A DNA stretch of 37,355 bases from Planctomycetota bacterium (GTDB taxonomy: Bacteria; Planctomycetota; UBA8108; UBA1146; JAJFFE01), in NCBI GenBank assembly GCA_021776775.1, contig JAJFFE010000350.1, forward strand, positions 1-37,355, read 5' to 3'. Positions 1-8,159 of this stretch are shown here, piece after piece. The translations under genes were made by a program, and so were the position numbers. Every line of letters starts with the position of its first letter. The first letter of the stretch is position 1. Below the pieces are notes generated by a model. That model ran no database searches and was not told the origin of the DNA. It worked only from the letters and a program-made list of their open reading frames with translations.

Positions 1-135
1 GGTGAGTGGTGGAGTTCGGCGGAAGATTGCCGTTCGGAATTCGCAGGCGAATTGGTGGATTCGTTGAGGATTACGAATGGTGAGATTCCGTCGAAGACCG
101 CCGCGCACCGTGCCTCTGACTTTTCGGCCGGGCCT

Positions 136-819
136 CTAGAGCGCCGTCATGTCTTTGGCGGCGGCGACGATGAGCTTCCGCACGCCTCCGGTGCCCGGGA
201 GTTTCAACACGCCAAGGGTTCGGCTGATCAGTTTGCACGTGGTCGCGATCAACCGCTGGGTCTTGACCGACGCCTCGGAACGATCGTGGATCCAGTACAA
301 GATGATTCCCATTTGGTAGAGCCACAGCAAGTCGGGGATCACCGGGGCCAGGTCCGCTTGCAGCCGTTCTCTAGAACCCTCCGCTAGCGTGCGAAATAGC
401 TCCAGGCTACTCGCACGAGTGTCACGAGAGGCGTCGCTGAACGGGCTGAGTGAGCTGCTCGGGTTGGCCGCCGTCGCGAACAGCACTGCCGAGAAGTCGT
501 GATACGGCGCGGCGAGTTCTATCTTGGCCAGAACAACTTCGCGAAGTCGGTCTTCGAGTGACCGGTGCTGCTCGAGGATCTCGTGCGACGCCGCCACGTG
601 TGACTCGACGAGCTGGCGATAGAACCCTTGGACCAACTCTTCCTTGGACGAGAAGTAGTAGTAGGCGTTCCCGATCGCGACGCCAGCTTCGCTCGCAATG
701 GTCCGCATAGTTGTCTTCTCGTAGCCGTCTCGTCGGAACAGCTCCAAAGCGACGTCTCGGATGCGCCGGCGGGTTTCCTCGCCGCGTGAGGTTCGCCCTG
801 GGGTTCGCTCGGTGTTCAT
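136..819 (-). CDS. TetR/AcrR family transcriptional regulator
   Basis: This 227-residue protein has an N-terminal TetR helix-turn-helix domain (about residues 12-60). It reads RRRIRDVALELFRRDGYEKT, then TMRTIASEAGVAIGNAYYYF, which is the classical recognition helix followed by the YYYF signature. The rest is a helical ligand-binding domain that I cannot assign to a ligand. I chose the ATG at 817-819 because the longer open frame upstream overlaps the epimerase and lacks TetR character. Its start overlaps the epimerase stop by 4 nt (ATGA), so the two are translationally coupled. The tandem palindromes at 1828-1870, just upstream of the epimerase, are the obvious candidate operators, which would make this an autoregulated repressor. 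That link is inference. Confidence 0.93.
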   Translation of the reverse strand: MNTERTPGRTSRGEETRRRIRDVALELFRRDGYEKTTMRTIASEAGVAIGNAYYYFSSKEELVQGFYRQLVESHVAASHEILEQHRSLEDRLREVVLAKIELAAPYHDFSAVLFATAANPSSSLSPFSDASRDTRASSLELFRTLAEGSRERLQADLAPVIPDLLWLYQMGIILYWIHDRSEASVKTQRLIATTCKLISRTLGVLKLPGTGGVRKLIVAAAKDMTAL

Positions 820-1811
820 GGTCGCGCGCTCTCGAGGTCCGGTCGCCCATCGAGCGGCCGCGCCGATTGCCGCTTGGATTGCCACTCGGCGAGGGGCCGT
901 CCCGCGCCAATCAAGTTTTCGAGTGCACCGGAAAGCTCCGGGAACGTGAACTCGAAGCCTTCGTCGACGAGACGCCCGGGAATGACCCGACGGCTCTTGA
1001 GCACCAGTTCCGACTCGGTGCGCATGAGCATGGTGCCGAGCCGAATGAGCGGACTGGGAGTCGGCATGCCGAATGGCACTCGGCACGCTTGACGCAGTAG
1101 TTTCATGAAATCGCAGTTGGGCAGCGGGTGGGGGGACGTCAGGTTGAAGACTCCACTGAGGTCCGATCGTTCGATCAAGAAGTCGATGGCACGGAGCCAA
1201 TCGGTTTCGTGAATCCAACTCATGAATTGATTGCCCGGACCCTGAGACCCGCCGAGCCCGAGTCGCGTGAGTCGCGCGAGGATAGCCAGCGGTCCACCGG
1301 TTCCGAGCACGAACGCGCTACGCAACGCGACCTTCCGTGTGTCCGGCGTGGGGGACGCGAAGAGCGCTTCTTCCCACGCGCGCGCGACCTCGACCGAGAA
1401 CCCAACCCCGAGATCGCCGCTGGCCTCGTCCATCGGGCGATCCAACGCGTGGCGGTAGATCGTCGCGGTCGAAGAGTTCAACCAGACGGGGGGTGGCGTC
1501 GCGGCGTGGGCGATGGCTTCGCCGAGCACCTTCGTCGACAGAACCCTCGACTCGAGGATCTCCCGCCGATTTCGATCGTGATATCGGCAGTCGACCGAGC
1601 GCCCCGCCAGGTTGATCACGGCGCTGGCGCCGTCGACCGCCGCCGCCCACGGACCGAGGGTCGCCCCGTCCCAGGTGACGACGTCTGCGCCCGGCAGCGA
1701 TCGCGCTTGCCGCGACAGGACGGTTATCCTCCAGTCGCTACTCCACTTGGAGAGGGCGGCGCGGCCCAGGAAGCCGCTGCCTCCGGCAAGAACCAGGTGG
1801 GGTCGGGTCAT
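816..1811 (-). CDS. TIGR01777-type NAD-dependent epimerase/dehydratase (SDR family)
   Basis: This is an extended short-chain dehydrogenase-like protein of 331 residues. The Rossmann nucleotide-binding loop GGSGFLGR lies at residues 10-17. NLAGRSVDCRY and WLNSSTATIYRHALDRPMDE match the YfcH/TIGR01777 subfamily, and the C-terminal part contains the DUF1731-like segment around PGRLVDEGFEF. The substrate is unknown for this family. The start is an ATG with a good ribosome-binding site (AAGGAG about 7 nt upstream). It is first in a two-gene operon with the TetR gene. The promoter region holds two copies of a 14-bp palindrome, so expression is probably controlled by that TetR protein. Confidence 0.9.
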   Translation of the reverse strand: MTRPHLVLAGGSGFLGRAALSKWSSDWRITVLSRQARSLPGADVVTWDGATLGPWAAAVDGASAVINLAGRSVDCRYHDRNRREILESRVLSTKVLGEAIAHAATPPPVWLNSSTATIYRHALDRPMDEASGDLGVGFSVEVARAWEEALFASPTPDTRKVALRSAFVLGTGGPLAILARLTRLGLGGSQGPGNQFMSWIHETDWLRAIDFLIERSDLSGVFNLTSPHPLPNCDFMKLLRQACRVPFGMPTPSPLIRLGTMLMRTESELVLKSRRVIPGRLVDEGFEFTFPELSGALENLIGAGRPLAEWQSKRQSARPLDGRPDLESARP

Positions 1812-1827
1812 GGCGTGCTCCTTCTAG

Positions 1828-1870
1828 TTGAACGCGTTCAAGTTTAACCCTGAACTTGAACGCGTTCAAG
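1828..1870. promoter_or_regulatory. Tandem palindromic operators, probably for the TetR repressor
   Basis: Two copies of the 14-bp perfect palindrome TTGAACGCGTTCAA lie at 1828-1841 and 1856-1869. The second extends to a 16-bp perfect palindrome (1855-1870). Their centres are 28 bp apart, close to three helical turns, and both sit between the epimerase start codon (1811) and the end of the MscS-like gene. Dyads of this size close upstream of a TetR-containing operon are typical TetR operators. Binding is inferred. Confidence 0.75.
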
Positions 1871-1889
1871 TCTGAAGGCGCCGCCGCGC

Positions 1890-3527
1890 TCACGCTTGGT
1901 GCAGGGTGATCTGCGTAAACGGAATCACCCAGTCGTGCTTGTTGCACGTGTCGACGAGGATTCGCGAGATCGTGCGCTTCAGATAGTCGTACTGCGCGGC
2001 CGTCGATCCGGCGAGGTCGGCGAGGACGGCGTAGTCGAGCGACGACGTGTTGGCTTCCTTGAACTCGACGACGAGAGAGAGAAGCTCTTTGGGTTTCAGA
2101 ATCTCTTCGAGCTTTTCTTGGACGGCGGCTGCCATGATCGCCGGGACCTCGGAGGTCGAGATCGCTTGGTAGCAGTAGTCGATGCCGAACGTGATCTGTA
2201 GTCGATAGTTCGTCGACAAGTTCCTTGGGTTCTGCCCCAGGAAGTCGCTGGTAGGGTACGTTTTCCGTGCGCCGCCGGGCTCGACGAGCTGCACCATATC
2301 CGGACTTTGCAGGACCACTCGACCCCGAGTGCTGTCGCCGAGAATGACCCAGTCTCCTTCGCGGCACGGAAACCACACTTCGTTCGACGCGATGGGGCGG
2401 GAATGCAATCCGACCAAGTCCTTGATCGGTATTCGGTACTCTCCACCGGACAGGTCTGGGTTGCGAAGGATCGTATAGAGCTTGAGTTCGTCCACGATCC
2501 ACGGCAGCCCGGCCATGATGACGCGTTCCTTCTCGCGCACCGATCCCAAGTTGAGAAGAAGCCGGATCTGCTCGAAGAACTGCGGTAACCCTTTCGCCCC
2601 CGCCCACCCGATGCCGACCAAGAAGATCAGCACGACGACCAGCAGAACCCAATCGCTGACTGCGAACAGTGCGATAACCATGGCGCCGAGCGCAGCGAGC
2701 ACGGAGAGAATCTGAAGGACGACACTCGCGAGTCGCGAGTAAAATGTGGCGCCGCGACGAAACAAGACCTTGAGAACGCGCTGACGCACGAATCGAAGAA
2801 TCAGGAAGACGACCAGGAATGAAGTCAGCGCGATCAGAAGGTTCAAGCCGCGGTTGCGAAAGAAGTCGTCGATGAACTCCTTCATCGATTCGACGAGCGA
2901 GATTCGAGACTCTTGCGTGGTTTGCAGTTCGAACTGCGCTACATCCAATTCGTTCTTGTACTTGATCCCTCGCTGTTTCCAAGTCGCGCGGAGTTCCTGT
3001 AGCGCGGCGAGGGTCTCTTCGGAAGAACGCGCGATGTTTTCGTCGATCGTCTTGAGTGCACGATCCACGATCTTGATGCGTTCATTCGCTAGCCTCTTCG
3101 CACTCTTGAGGTATTCGATCTTGCGGGGACCCTCGGTGCCTGACTTGAGCTGGCGGATGACTGGCTCGACGACTTCGGCGACCTCCTGGACCAGATCGAA
3201 AGCTCCGGATTGAGTCTTGTCTAGGCTCTGCGGGTCGACGCCGGTGGAGAGCGTCTCGAACTTGCTTGCCAAGTCTTCGTACTCGGCTCGAAGCAGCTCG
3301 ACCTCCGCGACTTGATTCGCTCGATCTGGGTCCGTCGGGACCATCGCTGCGAGCTTCGCCGCGGCTTCGACCCACTCATCCTTCTTCGCTTCCGTTGAGC
3401 TCAGTAACGTCTCCAACGCTGCGTTCGGTTTGAGTTCGGGCTGATCAGTCGGTTGAGACCAGAGCGCCGGCGGCGACGCCAGCAAGGCAGCGGCGAGCAC
3501 GCTGAGGTACAAAAATCGCGACGGCAT
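1890..3527 (-). CDS. MscS-family mechanosensitive channel-like membrane protein with N-terminal coiled coil
   Basis: This 545-residue protein starts with a signal peptide (about residues 1-24, ending near ALWSQ). A long charged helical region (about 30-220) is likely a periplasmic coiled coil. Hydrophobic segments lie at about 228-247, 267-290 and 292-311. The region after about residue 370 resembles the MscS beta domain, with VWFPCREGDWVILGDSTRGR and a hydrophobic-basic pattern, followed by an alpha/beta C-terminal domain. MscS proteins are small ion and osmolyte channels gated by membrane tension. The start was set at the ATG at 3525-3527 because it begins the signal peptide; the upstream extension is unlike protein. 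It is transcribed toward the epimerase operon but separated from it by the palindromes. Confidence 0.82.
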   Translation of the reverse strand: MPSRFLYLSVLAAALLASPPALWSQPTDQPELKPNAALETLLSSTEAKKDEWVEAAAKLAAMVPTDPDRANQVAEVELLRAEYEDLASKFETLSTGVDPQSLDKTQSGAFDLVQEVAEVVEPVIRQLKSGTEGPRKIEYLKSAKRLANERIKIVDRALKTIDENIARSSEETLAALQELRATWKQRGIKYKNELDVAQFELQTTQESRISLVESMKEFIDDFFRNRGLNLLIALTSFLVVFLILRFVRQRVLKVLFRRGATFYSRLASVVLQILSVLAALGAMVIALFAVSDWVLLVVVLIFLVGIGWAGAKGLPQFFEQIRLLLNLGSVREKERVIMAGLPWIVDELKLYTILRNPDLSGGEYRIPIKDLVGLHSRPIASNEVWFPCREGDWVILGDSTRGRVVLQSPDMVQLVEPGGARKTYPTSDFLGQNPRNLSTNYRLQITFGIDYCYQAISTSEVPAIMAAAVQEKLEEILKPKELLSLVVEFKEANTSSLDYAVLADLAGSTAAQYDYLKRTISRILVDTCNKHDWVIPFTQITLHQA

Positions 3528-3762
3528 GGTGGAGTGACCTTCCGATAAGTCTTCGTCCGGGATCGTTTCGTAAGCCGGGGCACGATAGCACCCCGCTGCG
3601 CGCCCCGGAAGGCTCGACGGGTTGTCTACGCCTATGGAGGGCATGTCCGCGCGGGGGCGCCGAAACTCCTGGGGTCAAGTTGCCCGGAATCGTGCGCCGA
3701 TAAGGGAGAACGGGTGGACTCACTCTGATTCCATCCAAACGTTTGGCTTGCGAAGAGGCACC

Positions 3763-5361
3763 GTGTCGATCGAACCTCCCGAAAACCCCATCGAGCTCTC
3801 CTACCCGGAGTCGCCGTTCGTGGATGAGGTCCTGACACCGCAGACTCTTCTTCTGGTTGGATTCTGCGAGCAGCGATTCCGTGATCGTCGGTTGGCCCTC
3901 GTCGATGAGCTGGCCAACACCCGACTCCGTTGCCAAGAAGGACAGGCGCCCGGCTTCTTGGCCGAGACCGAGGCGATTCGCAACGGACAGTGGAGTGCCT
4001 CTCCGCCGCCGGCCGACTTCGAAACTCGACGCGCCGAGATCGTTACCACGCTCAACCCGAATGCACTCGTCAACGGACTCGCCTCAGGGGCGGACTCGTG
4101 CGTTGTCGACATGCGAGACTCGGTCAAGACCGATTCATCCGTCCTGCTGCGAGGACAGACCCGACTCCGCCAAGCGGCGTCCGGTACGCTCGCCTATCAA
4201 ACCCCGCTCGGGACAGTGGTGATCGGAGACCAACCGTCGTCGCTCATCGTTCGTCCACGTTTGCTGACAGACGTGGAGCCGTGTGTCGCTCACGAAGGTC
4301 ACAAGATATCGGGCGGCATCTTTGATGTGATCGTGTTTGCGTCGCAGTCGGCGCGGCCGCTGATCGACGCCGGCAAGACTCCGTGTTTGGAGCTTTCGCC
4401 GTCGAGCTACTCGGAAGCCCAGCTCTGGTTGGAGATCTTGGAATCGACCGAGACGCTCGTCAGGATTCCGCGTGGTTCCCTGAGGGTTTCCGTTTGCTTC
4501 GAGTCGCTGAACTCCATCCTTCAGGCTGACGAGATCCTTCACGTGTTTCGGGAGCGAGCGATCGGCTTAGCCCACGGTACTTGGCGGTACGTGCAGGATT
4601 TCTTGGAATCGTTCCCGTATGACGCCCGGCTTGTTCATCCGGATCGCGATCGCGTCTGGGGTCTCGAGTACAACCTCTTCGCTTCGCGCTACCTCGTGCA
4701 AGTGGCTCACAAGCGGGGAACGCTCGCGCTTGCGACATGTGGTCATCACGATTCGAACGAGTCGAGTGGGCTCCGGGTGGCGGGGGAGAAACTCGTCCAC
4801 GAGATCGCCAGTGATATCGCCGAGGGCTTCGACGGGAAGAGGGTCGTGTGCGCGCGACTCGTTCCCGTGGTTCTACGGAGCTTCGACACCGCCGGCATCA
4901 CCACGAATCAGCGCGGCTCGTTTCCGTATACCGAAGGGATCTCCGCGGACCAACTCGTTCAGCTCCGGCCAAAACCTATCACCGAAGCCGGTCTGCGCAT
5001 GGTGATACGAATAGGCTTGGCGCAACTCGCATCGTGGACGGGCGGGCGGAGTATGATGCCCGTCGACAACTTCCTCGAGAATCGATCGTCGGCCGCAGTC
5101 GCCCGGCTGCTCCTCCACCAGTGGATCCGTCATCCGAACGGCATTCTCAGCGACGGAGTCGAGATAACGCGCCCGTACGTTCGCGAGATATTCGCCGAGG
5201 AGATGCGTCGTCTGTCCGGAAACGAAGAGTCGTTGGGTTGTTCGGACGAGGACCTACTCACCGCGGTGCGGATCCTCGCTCACAGCTTGGCTGAAGATGC
5301 CGTCACCGACATCTCCCTTGGCCAACCGGAACCCACCGAGTCGAGCGAACCGCAAGCGTAG
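3763..5361 (+). CDS. Malate synthase A-like protein with altered catalytic motifs
   Basis: From the GTG at 3763 the protein is 532 residues, the usual length of malate synthase A (AceB). The fold match is clear along the length: GFLAETEAIRNGQW, the region of VVDMRDSV (MADFEDS in E. coli), ADEILHVFRERAIGLAHGTW, YNLFASRYLVQVAHKRG, and LHQWIRHPNGILSDG. Key catalytic segments differ, however. The family signature D-H-x-x-G-L-N-x-G-R-W-D-Y is R-E-R-A-I-G-L-A-H-G-T-W-R-Y here. The GGMAA loop is absent. The E-D-A-A-T-A-E motif, whose Asp is the proposed catalytic base, reads E-N-R-S-S-A-A. It may be a non-canonical acyl-CoA lyase or a pseudoenzyme. No isocitrate lyase gene lies beside it. The GTG has an AGAGG about 5 nt upstream; the open frame extends to 3622. 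Confidence 0.8.
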   Translation: MSIEPPENPIELSYPESPFVDEVLTPQTLLLVGFCEQRFRDRRLALVDELANTRLRCQEGQAPGFLAETEAIRNGQWSASPPPADFETRRAEIVTTLNPNALVNGLASGADSCVVDMRDSVKTDSSVLLRGQTRLRQAASGTLAYQTPLGTVVIGDQPSSLIVRPRLLTDVEPCVAHEGHKISGGIFDVIVFASQSARPLIDAGKTPCLELSPSSYSEAQLWLEILESTETLVRIPRGSLRVSVCFESLNSILQADEILHVFRERAIGLAHGTWRYVQDFLESFPYDARLVHPDRDRVWGLEYNLFASRYLVQVAHKRGTLALATCGHHDSNESSGLRVAGEKLVHEIASDIAEGFDGKRVVCARLVPVVLRSFDTAGITTNQRGSFPYTEGISADQLVQLRPKPITEAGLRMVIRIGLAQLASWTGGRSMMPVDNFLENRSSAAVARLLLHQWIRHPNGILSDGVEITRPYVREIFAEEMRRLSGNEESLGCSDEDLLTAVRILAHSLAEDAVTDISLGQPEPTESSEPQA

Positions 5362-5370
5362 TCCGCACCT

Positions 5371-7065
5371 CTAGTCCGGCCCTTGCGACTCAGACGCTCG
5401 GGATTGCAGGTCCACTAGCTTCTGGGGAATGTCGAACCATGCGGTCGGCGTGAACTGGTGCTGTTCCCGAATTGCTTCGTAGAGTCGTACCGCTTCGTCG
5501 TACCGGCGATTCTCTACCAGGTGCTGATCGCTCACTCGAGTCTGAGCTTCGGCGAACGCCTTCCGAGCCCGCGTCTCCAAGACCCCACCGTAGACCGTAG
5601 CGGTGATCGTGAGAATCGCTGCGGTTCTCGACAACCAGCGACGGCGACGCGCGCGCCAGCGGCTGAACGCGAAGGTCGCGATGTCCTGTAGGCGTTCGGA
5701 CGCTTCGTAGTGTTGGGGGTCGAGCTCGAGCGTGCTTTCGTACAGGACCTTCGCGTCGGCATAGTTCTCGGCGGCGATGAAGGTGCGAGCTGACCGCGTC
5801 AGAATCTTGACGGCGGCCCCGATATTCCCGGCATCACTTTGGCACTGCGCGAGCTCTTGGATCAGCTCCACGTCGTCGGGCAGATGTTTGACCAGCTCTG
5901 CCAGGACGTCGTGCGCTTTGTTGTGCAGTCCCGGCTTGCGGTGTAACTCGACGAGTTTCATCGCTGCGACTCGAGCGTCGTCGTACCGCTTCTCGTGCAG
6001 CGCGAAGTGGTAGGCCCGTTCGAGGATCGCCGGGTCCCGTGGAGCGAGCGCCCGCGCCTCTTCGAGAACTTGTCGCGCCTGCTCGTCGTCTCCCGCCTCA
6101 CTCGCGAGGTGGGCGAGCGTCTTCAGCGATTGCGCAGCGCTCGATCGGTCCTTCAGGACGCGCGCGACTTCGGCGTGGAGTCGCAACAGCTCTACGTGAT
6201 GCGGTTCGCTTTCGAGACCGCGTTCGAGCAGGACGCGCGATCGTGCTGGATCGTCTTTGGCGATCGATCGAGCCATGCGCAGCAGGCCATCGCCTTCCGT
6301 CGCTCGGACGATTCTCTCCTGCACCAAGTACGCCAGAACGCAGTATCCCTCGAAGCGTCGGTCGGGAATCGTCGCGATCAATTCGCAAACCGATCGCGTG
6401 CCGTCGAGGGTGGCGATCATCACTTTCGCCAATGCGGCGTCGCCGGCATCGAGCGGTGCGATTGTTCCGGGATCCGCCGCGTAGTGTGTGGCGTCGAACG
6501 GGATCGCTTGGCGAATGAGCCGCCAATGGTCGGCGCGGCGGGCGCCTTCGAGCACAAGCGCGCTCACAGAAAGTCGTAGGTCGAGTTGGCGTTCTTCGGT
6601 ATCGAAGTGTCGCGGTGGCGGTGGACCCGCATCGAAGTGGAACTCGCCGTCCTTGATCTCCGCCACGAGATCGCAGATGTCTTCGGTAAGTGCGCGCGCC
6701 GCGATGGTCTTGACGGCGTCCAGCTCGATCCCGTGTTGCAAGGCGAGTGTTTCGCACAAGGATTTCCGCGAGCCGCGGCGTTTGCTGCGCGCCGATCGAA
6801 GCTGTTCGTCGGATAGGCAGCCTTGCCGGACCAGAAGCTCCGGGAGACTCGGGCGATCGGGCTGAACGAGCATGGCGATCTTGCCCGCCTCGAACCGAAG
6901 GGTTGCCACTTCGTGTTCTTCTCGCGTGATCGCTAGGTTGCCTGTGTTGCCGCTACCCTCGAGGTTTTGCAGAAGGTCCGGGAACGAGATGCTCGATAGA
7001 TCGCCGTGGAACGTCACTGGCTTGACACCGCCCCTTCTTCCTCGATACAGACGCCTAACACCCAT
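5371..7065 (-). CDS. DUF4388 / tetratricopeptide-repeat protein with one membrane segment
   Basis: This 564-residue protein begins with a DUF4388-like domain (VTFHGDLSSISFPDLLQNLE, then GNTGNLAITREEHEVATLRF), a module linked to two-component and gliding/signalling proteins. The centre (about 270-460) is helical with TPR-like repeats such as ARQVLEEARALAPRDPAILERA and DAKVLYESTLELDPQHYEAS. A hydrophobic stretch near residues 480-500 (RTAAILTITATVYGG) could be a membrane anchor, leaving a short C-terminal TPR-like tail. It is probably a scaffolding protein; no partner is evident. It is convergent with the malate-synthase-like gene, with only 9 bp between them. The ATG at 7065 has a weak ribosome-binding site, so an internal GTG about 16 codons later remains possible. 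Confidence 0.8.
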   Translation of the reverse strand: MGVRRLYRGRRGGVKPVTFHGDLSSISFPDLLQNLEGSGNTGNLAITREEHEVATLRFEAGKIAMLVQPDRPSLPELLVRQGCLSDEQLRSARSKRRGSRKSLCETLALQHGIELDAVKTIAARALTEDICDLVAEIKDGEFHFDAGPPPPRHFDTEERQLDLRLSVSALVLEGARRADHWRLIRQAIPFDATHYAADPGTIAPLDAGDAALAKVMIATLDGTRSVCELIATIPDRRFEGYCVLAYLVQERIVRATEGDGLLRMARSIAKDDPARSRVLLERGLESEPHHVELLRLHAEVARVLKDRSSAAQSLKTLAHLASEAGDDEQARQVLEEARALAPRDPAILERAYHFALHEKRYDDARVAAMKLVELHRKPGLHNKAHDVLAELVKHLPDDVELIQELAQCQSDAGNIGAAVKILTRSARTFIAAENYADAKVLYESTLELDPQHYEASERLQDIATFAFSRWRARRRRWLSRTAAILTITATVYGGVLETRARKAFAEAQTRVSDQHLVENRRYDEAVRLYEAIREQHQFTPTAWFDIPQKLVDLQSRASESQGPD

Positions 7066-7655
7066 TCAATTCTCGCCCGAGCGGACGGGGATCGACAACT
7101 GCCACAGTGCCCCCCCCGACACAACTCAGTTGAGCGCTGGCGGTAAGAATAGTTTGAGAAGAATACTTGTTCGCGTCAGCGCGCGAGCGGCGTTCCGATA
7201 ATCGGGGGGGCGGAACGATGGGCAAAAAGAAACCCCCTGGACGCGGTGAGGAACCGCGCCAGAGGGCAACGTTGGGTCAAAGGTTATGACGTATTCGATA
7301 AGGGGGTACGCGTCGTTTCGAACGGAGACTCAGTCGTCTCCACCGCGTCATGTTGGCAGCAAACCTCGGGCGAGCCAACTCATTCCTTGGAAGGATCGGT
7401 GCTTCGCTGGAAGCTGTCCATAATCTACAGATGCTTTGTTTCTGGGACAACATCTATGTGGTAGGTTCGAACGGGTTTGATAAACAAGGAACACACGACG
7501 ACTCCCTCAGGCGACGCATGTACCTTTCTTTTATGGGTTTGGGTCAGCCCGCCCGCGCCTTCGGTCGGCGACGCGACGACGTCCAGAAGCAGCCGCTTTG
7601 GCTCGCACGACGTCAGCCTGGGTCTCGGTCAGTTTAAGCTCCCAGGAGTGTTTAC
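7066..7655. other. 590-bp intergenic region, no confident gene
   Basis: This stretch separates the divergent DUF4388/TPR and zinc-finger genes. It is more AT-rich than its surroundings, which suggests promoters for both. A perfect hairpin GGAGAC-TCAGTC-GTCTCC sits at 7324-7341 without a U-tract. A 23-codon frame at 7218-7289 (starting MGKKKPPGRG, with GGGGGGCGGA just before it) is possible but too short to support. A 95-codon frame at 7350-7637 has no recognisable domain or good start. Confidence 0.5.
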
Positions 7656-8159
7656 GTGGAGAATTACGCAGCGGATCGGTTTCTCAACTTCTTCGAGGCA
7701 CTGGAAGATTCTGCCCATCCGGCGAGCAACCTGATTCGAATCGTCGACGACTGGCTGCTCAACGACATGATCTCGAGCGACGACCGGCGCTGGCTCAACG
7801 ATCACTGCGGGGCGCGAGTGTTTCGACTCAACTCGTTTTCGCCACTAGACCCCACCCACACTGTCGTCGAGCACTACGAGGTCAACGGCGATGAGACGTT
7901 GGCCCCGCGAACCATGCCCATGCGTGAACTCGAAGCGGCGTGCACAAGCTTGTTCCTCGAGTACCTTCAAGAGTACTACCGAAAACTCGACGACAACAAG
8001 TCGCCACGTGTGAAGCGCTGCGATGTCTGCGAGCGTCTGTTTCGCACCATGCAGGGGTATCCGCAAAAGGTCACATGCTCGAAGGGATGCGGTCAACGCC
8101 GCTGGGAGTCGACGCGCGAACGCTCCACACGAGCCAGCGGACCACAAGGGTCGGGCTAA
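7656..8159 (+). CDS. Zinc-finger protein of unknown function (CGNR-like C-terminus)
   Basis: This 167-residue soluble protein has an N-terminal helical region (RFLNFFEALEDSAHPASNL). Its C-terminal Cys cluster R-C-D-V-C-x-R-L-F followed by V-T-C-S-K-G-C-G-Q-R-R-W-E resembles the CGNR zinc finger found at the end of putative stress-responsive regulators. The overall size and layout (helical ABATE-like N-terminus, C-terminal finger) fit that group, but the finger is not a textbook CGNR, so the name is tentative. The start is a GTG preceded by AGGAG with 8-nt spacing. Its 3' end overlaps the end of the convergent qhpF gene by 4 nt. Confidence 0.72.
   Translation: MENYAADRFLNFFEALEDSAHPASNLIRIVDDWLLNDMISSDDRRWLNDHCGARVFRLNSFSPLDPTHTVVEHYEVNGDETLAPRTMPMRELEAACTSLFLEYLQEYYRKLDDNKSPRVKRCDVCERLFRTMQGYPQKVTCSKGCGQRRWESTRERSTRASGPQGSG

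Noticed and set aside
1..135. Short frames at the left edge
   Set aside because: They are shadows without a start, domain or codon bias; the segment seems to be non-coding sequence after the TetR gene.
7218..7289. Small frame starting MGKKKPPGRG and ending at a UGA
   Set aside because: It is only 23 codons; after the UGA the frame ends within four codons, so Sec readthrough is not supported and coding is uncertain.
7461..7490. GGTTCGAAC motif resembling a tRNA T arm
   Set aside because: No acceptor stem, anticodon arm or D arm can be built around it.
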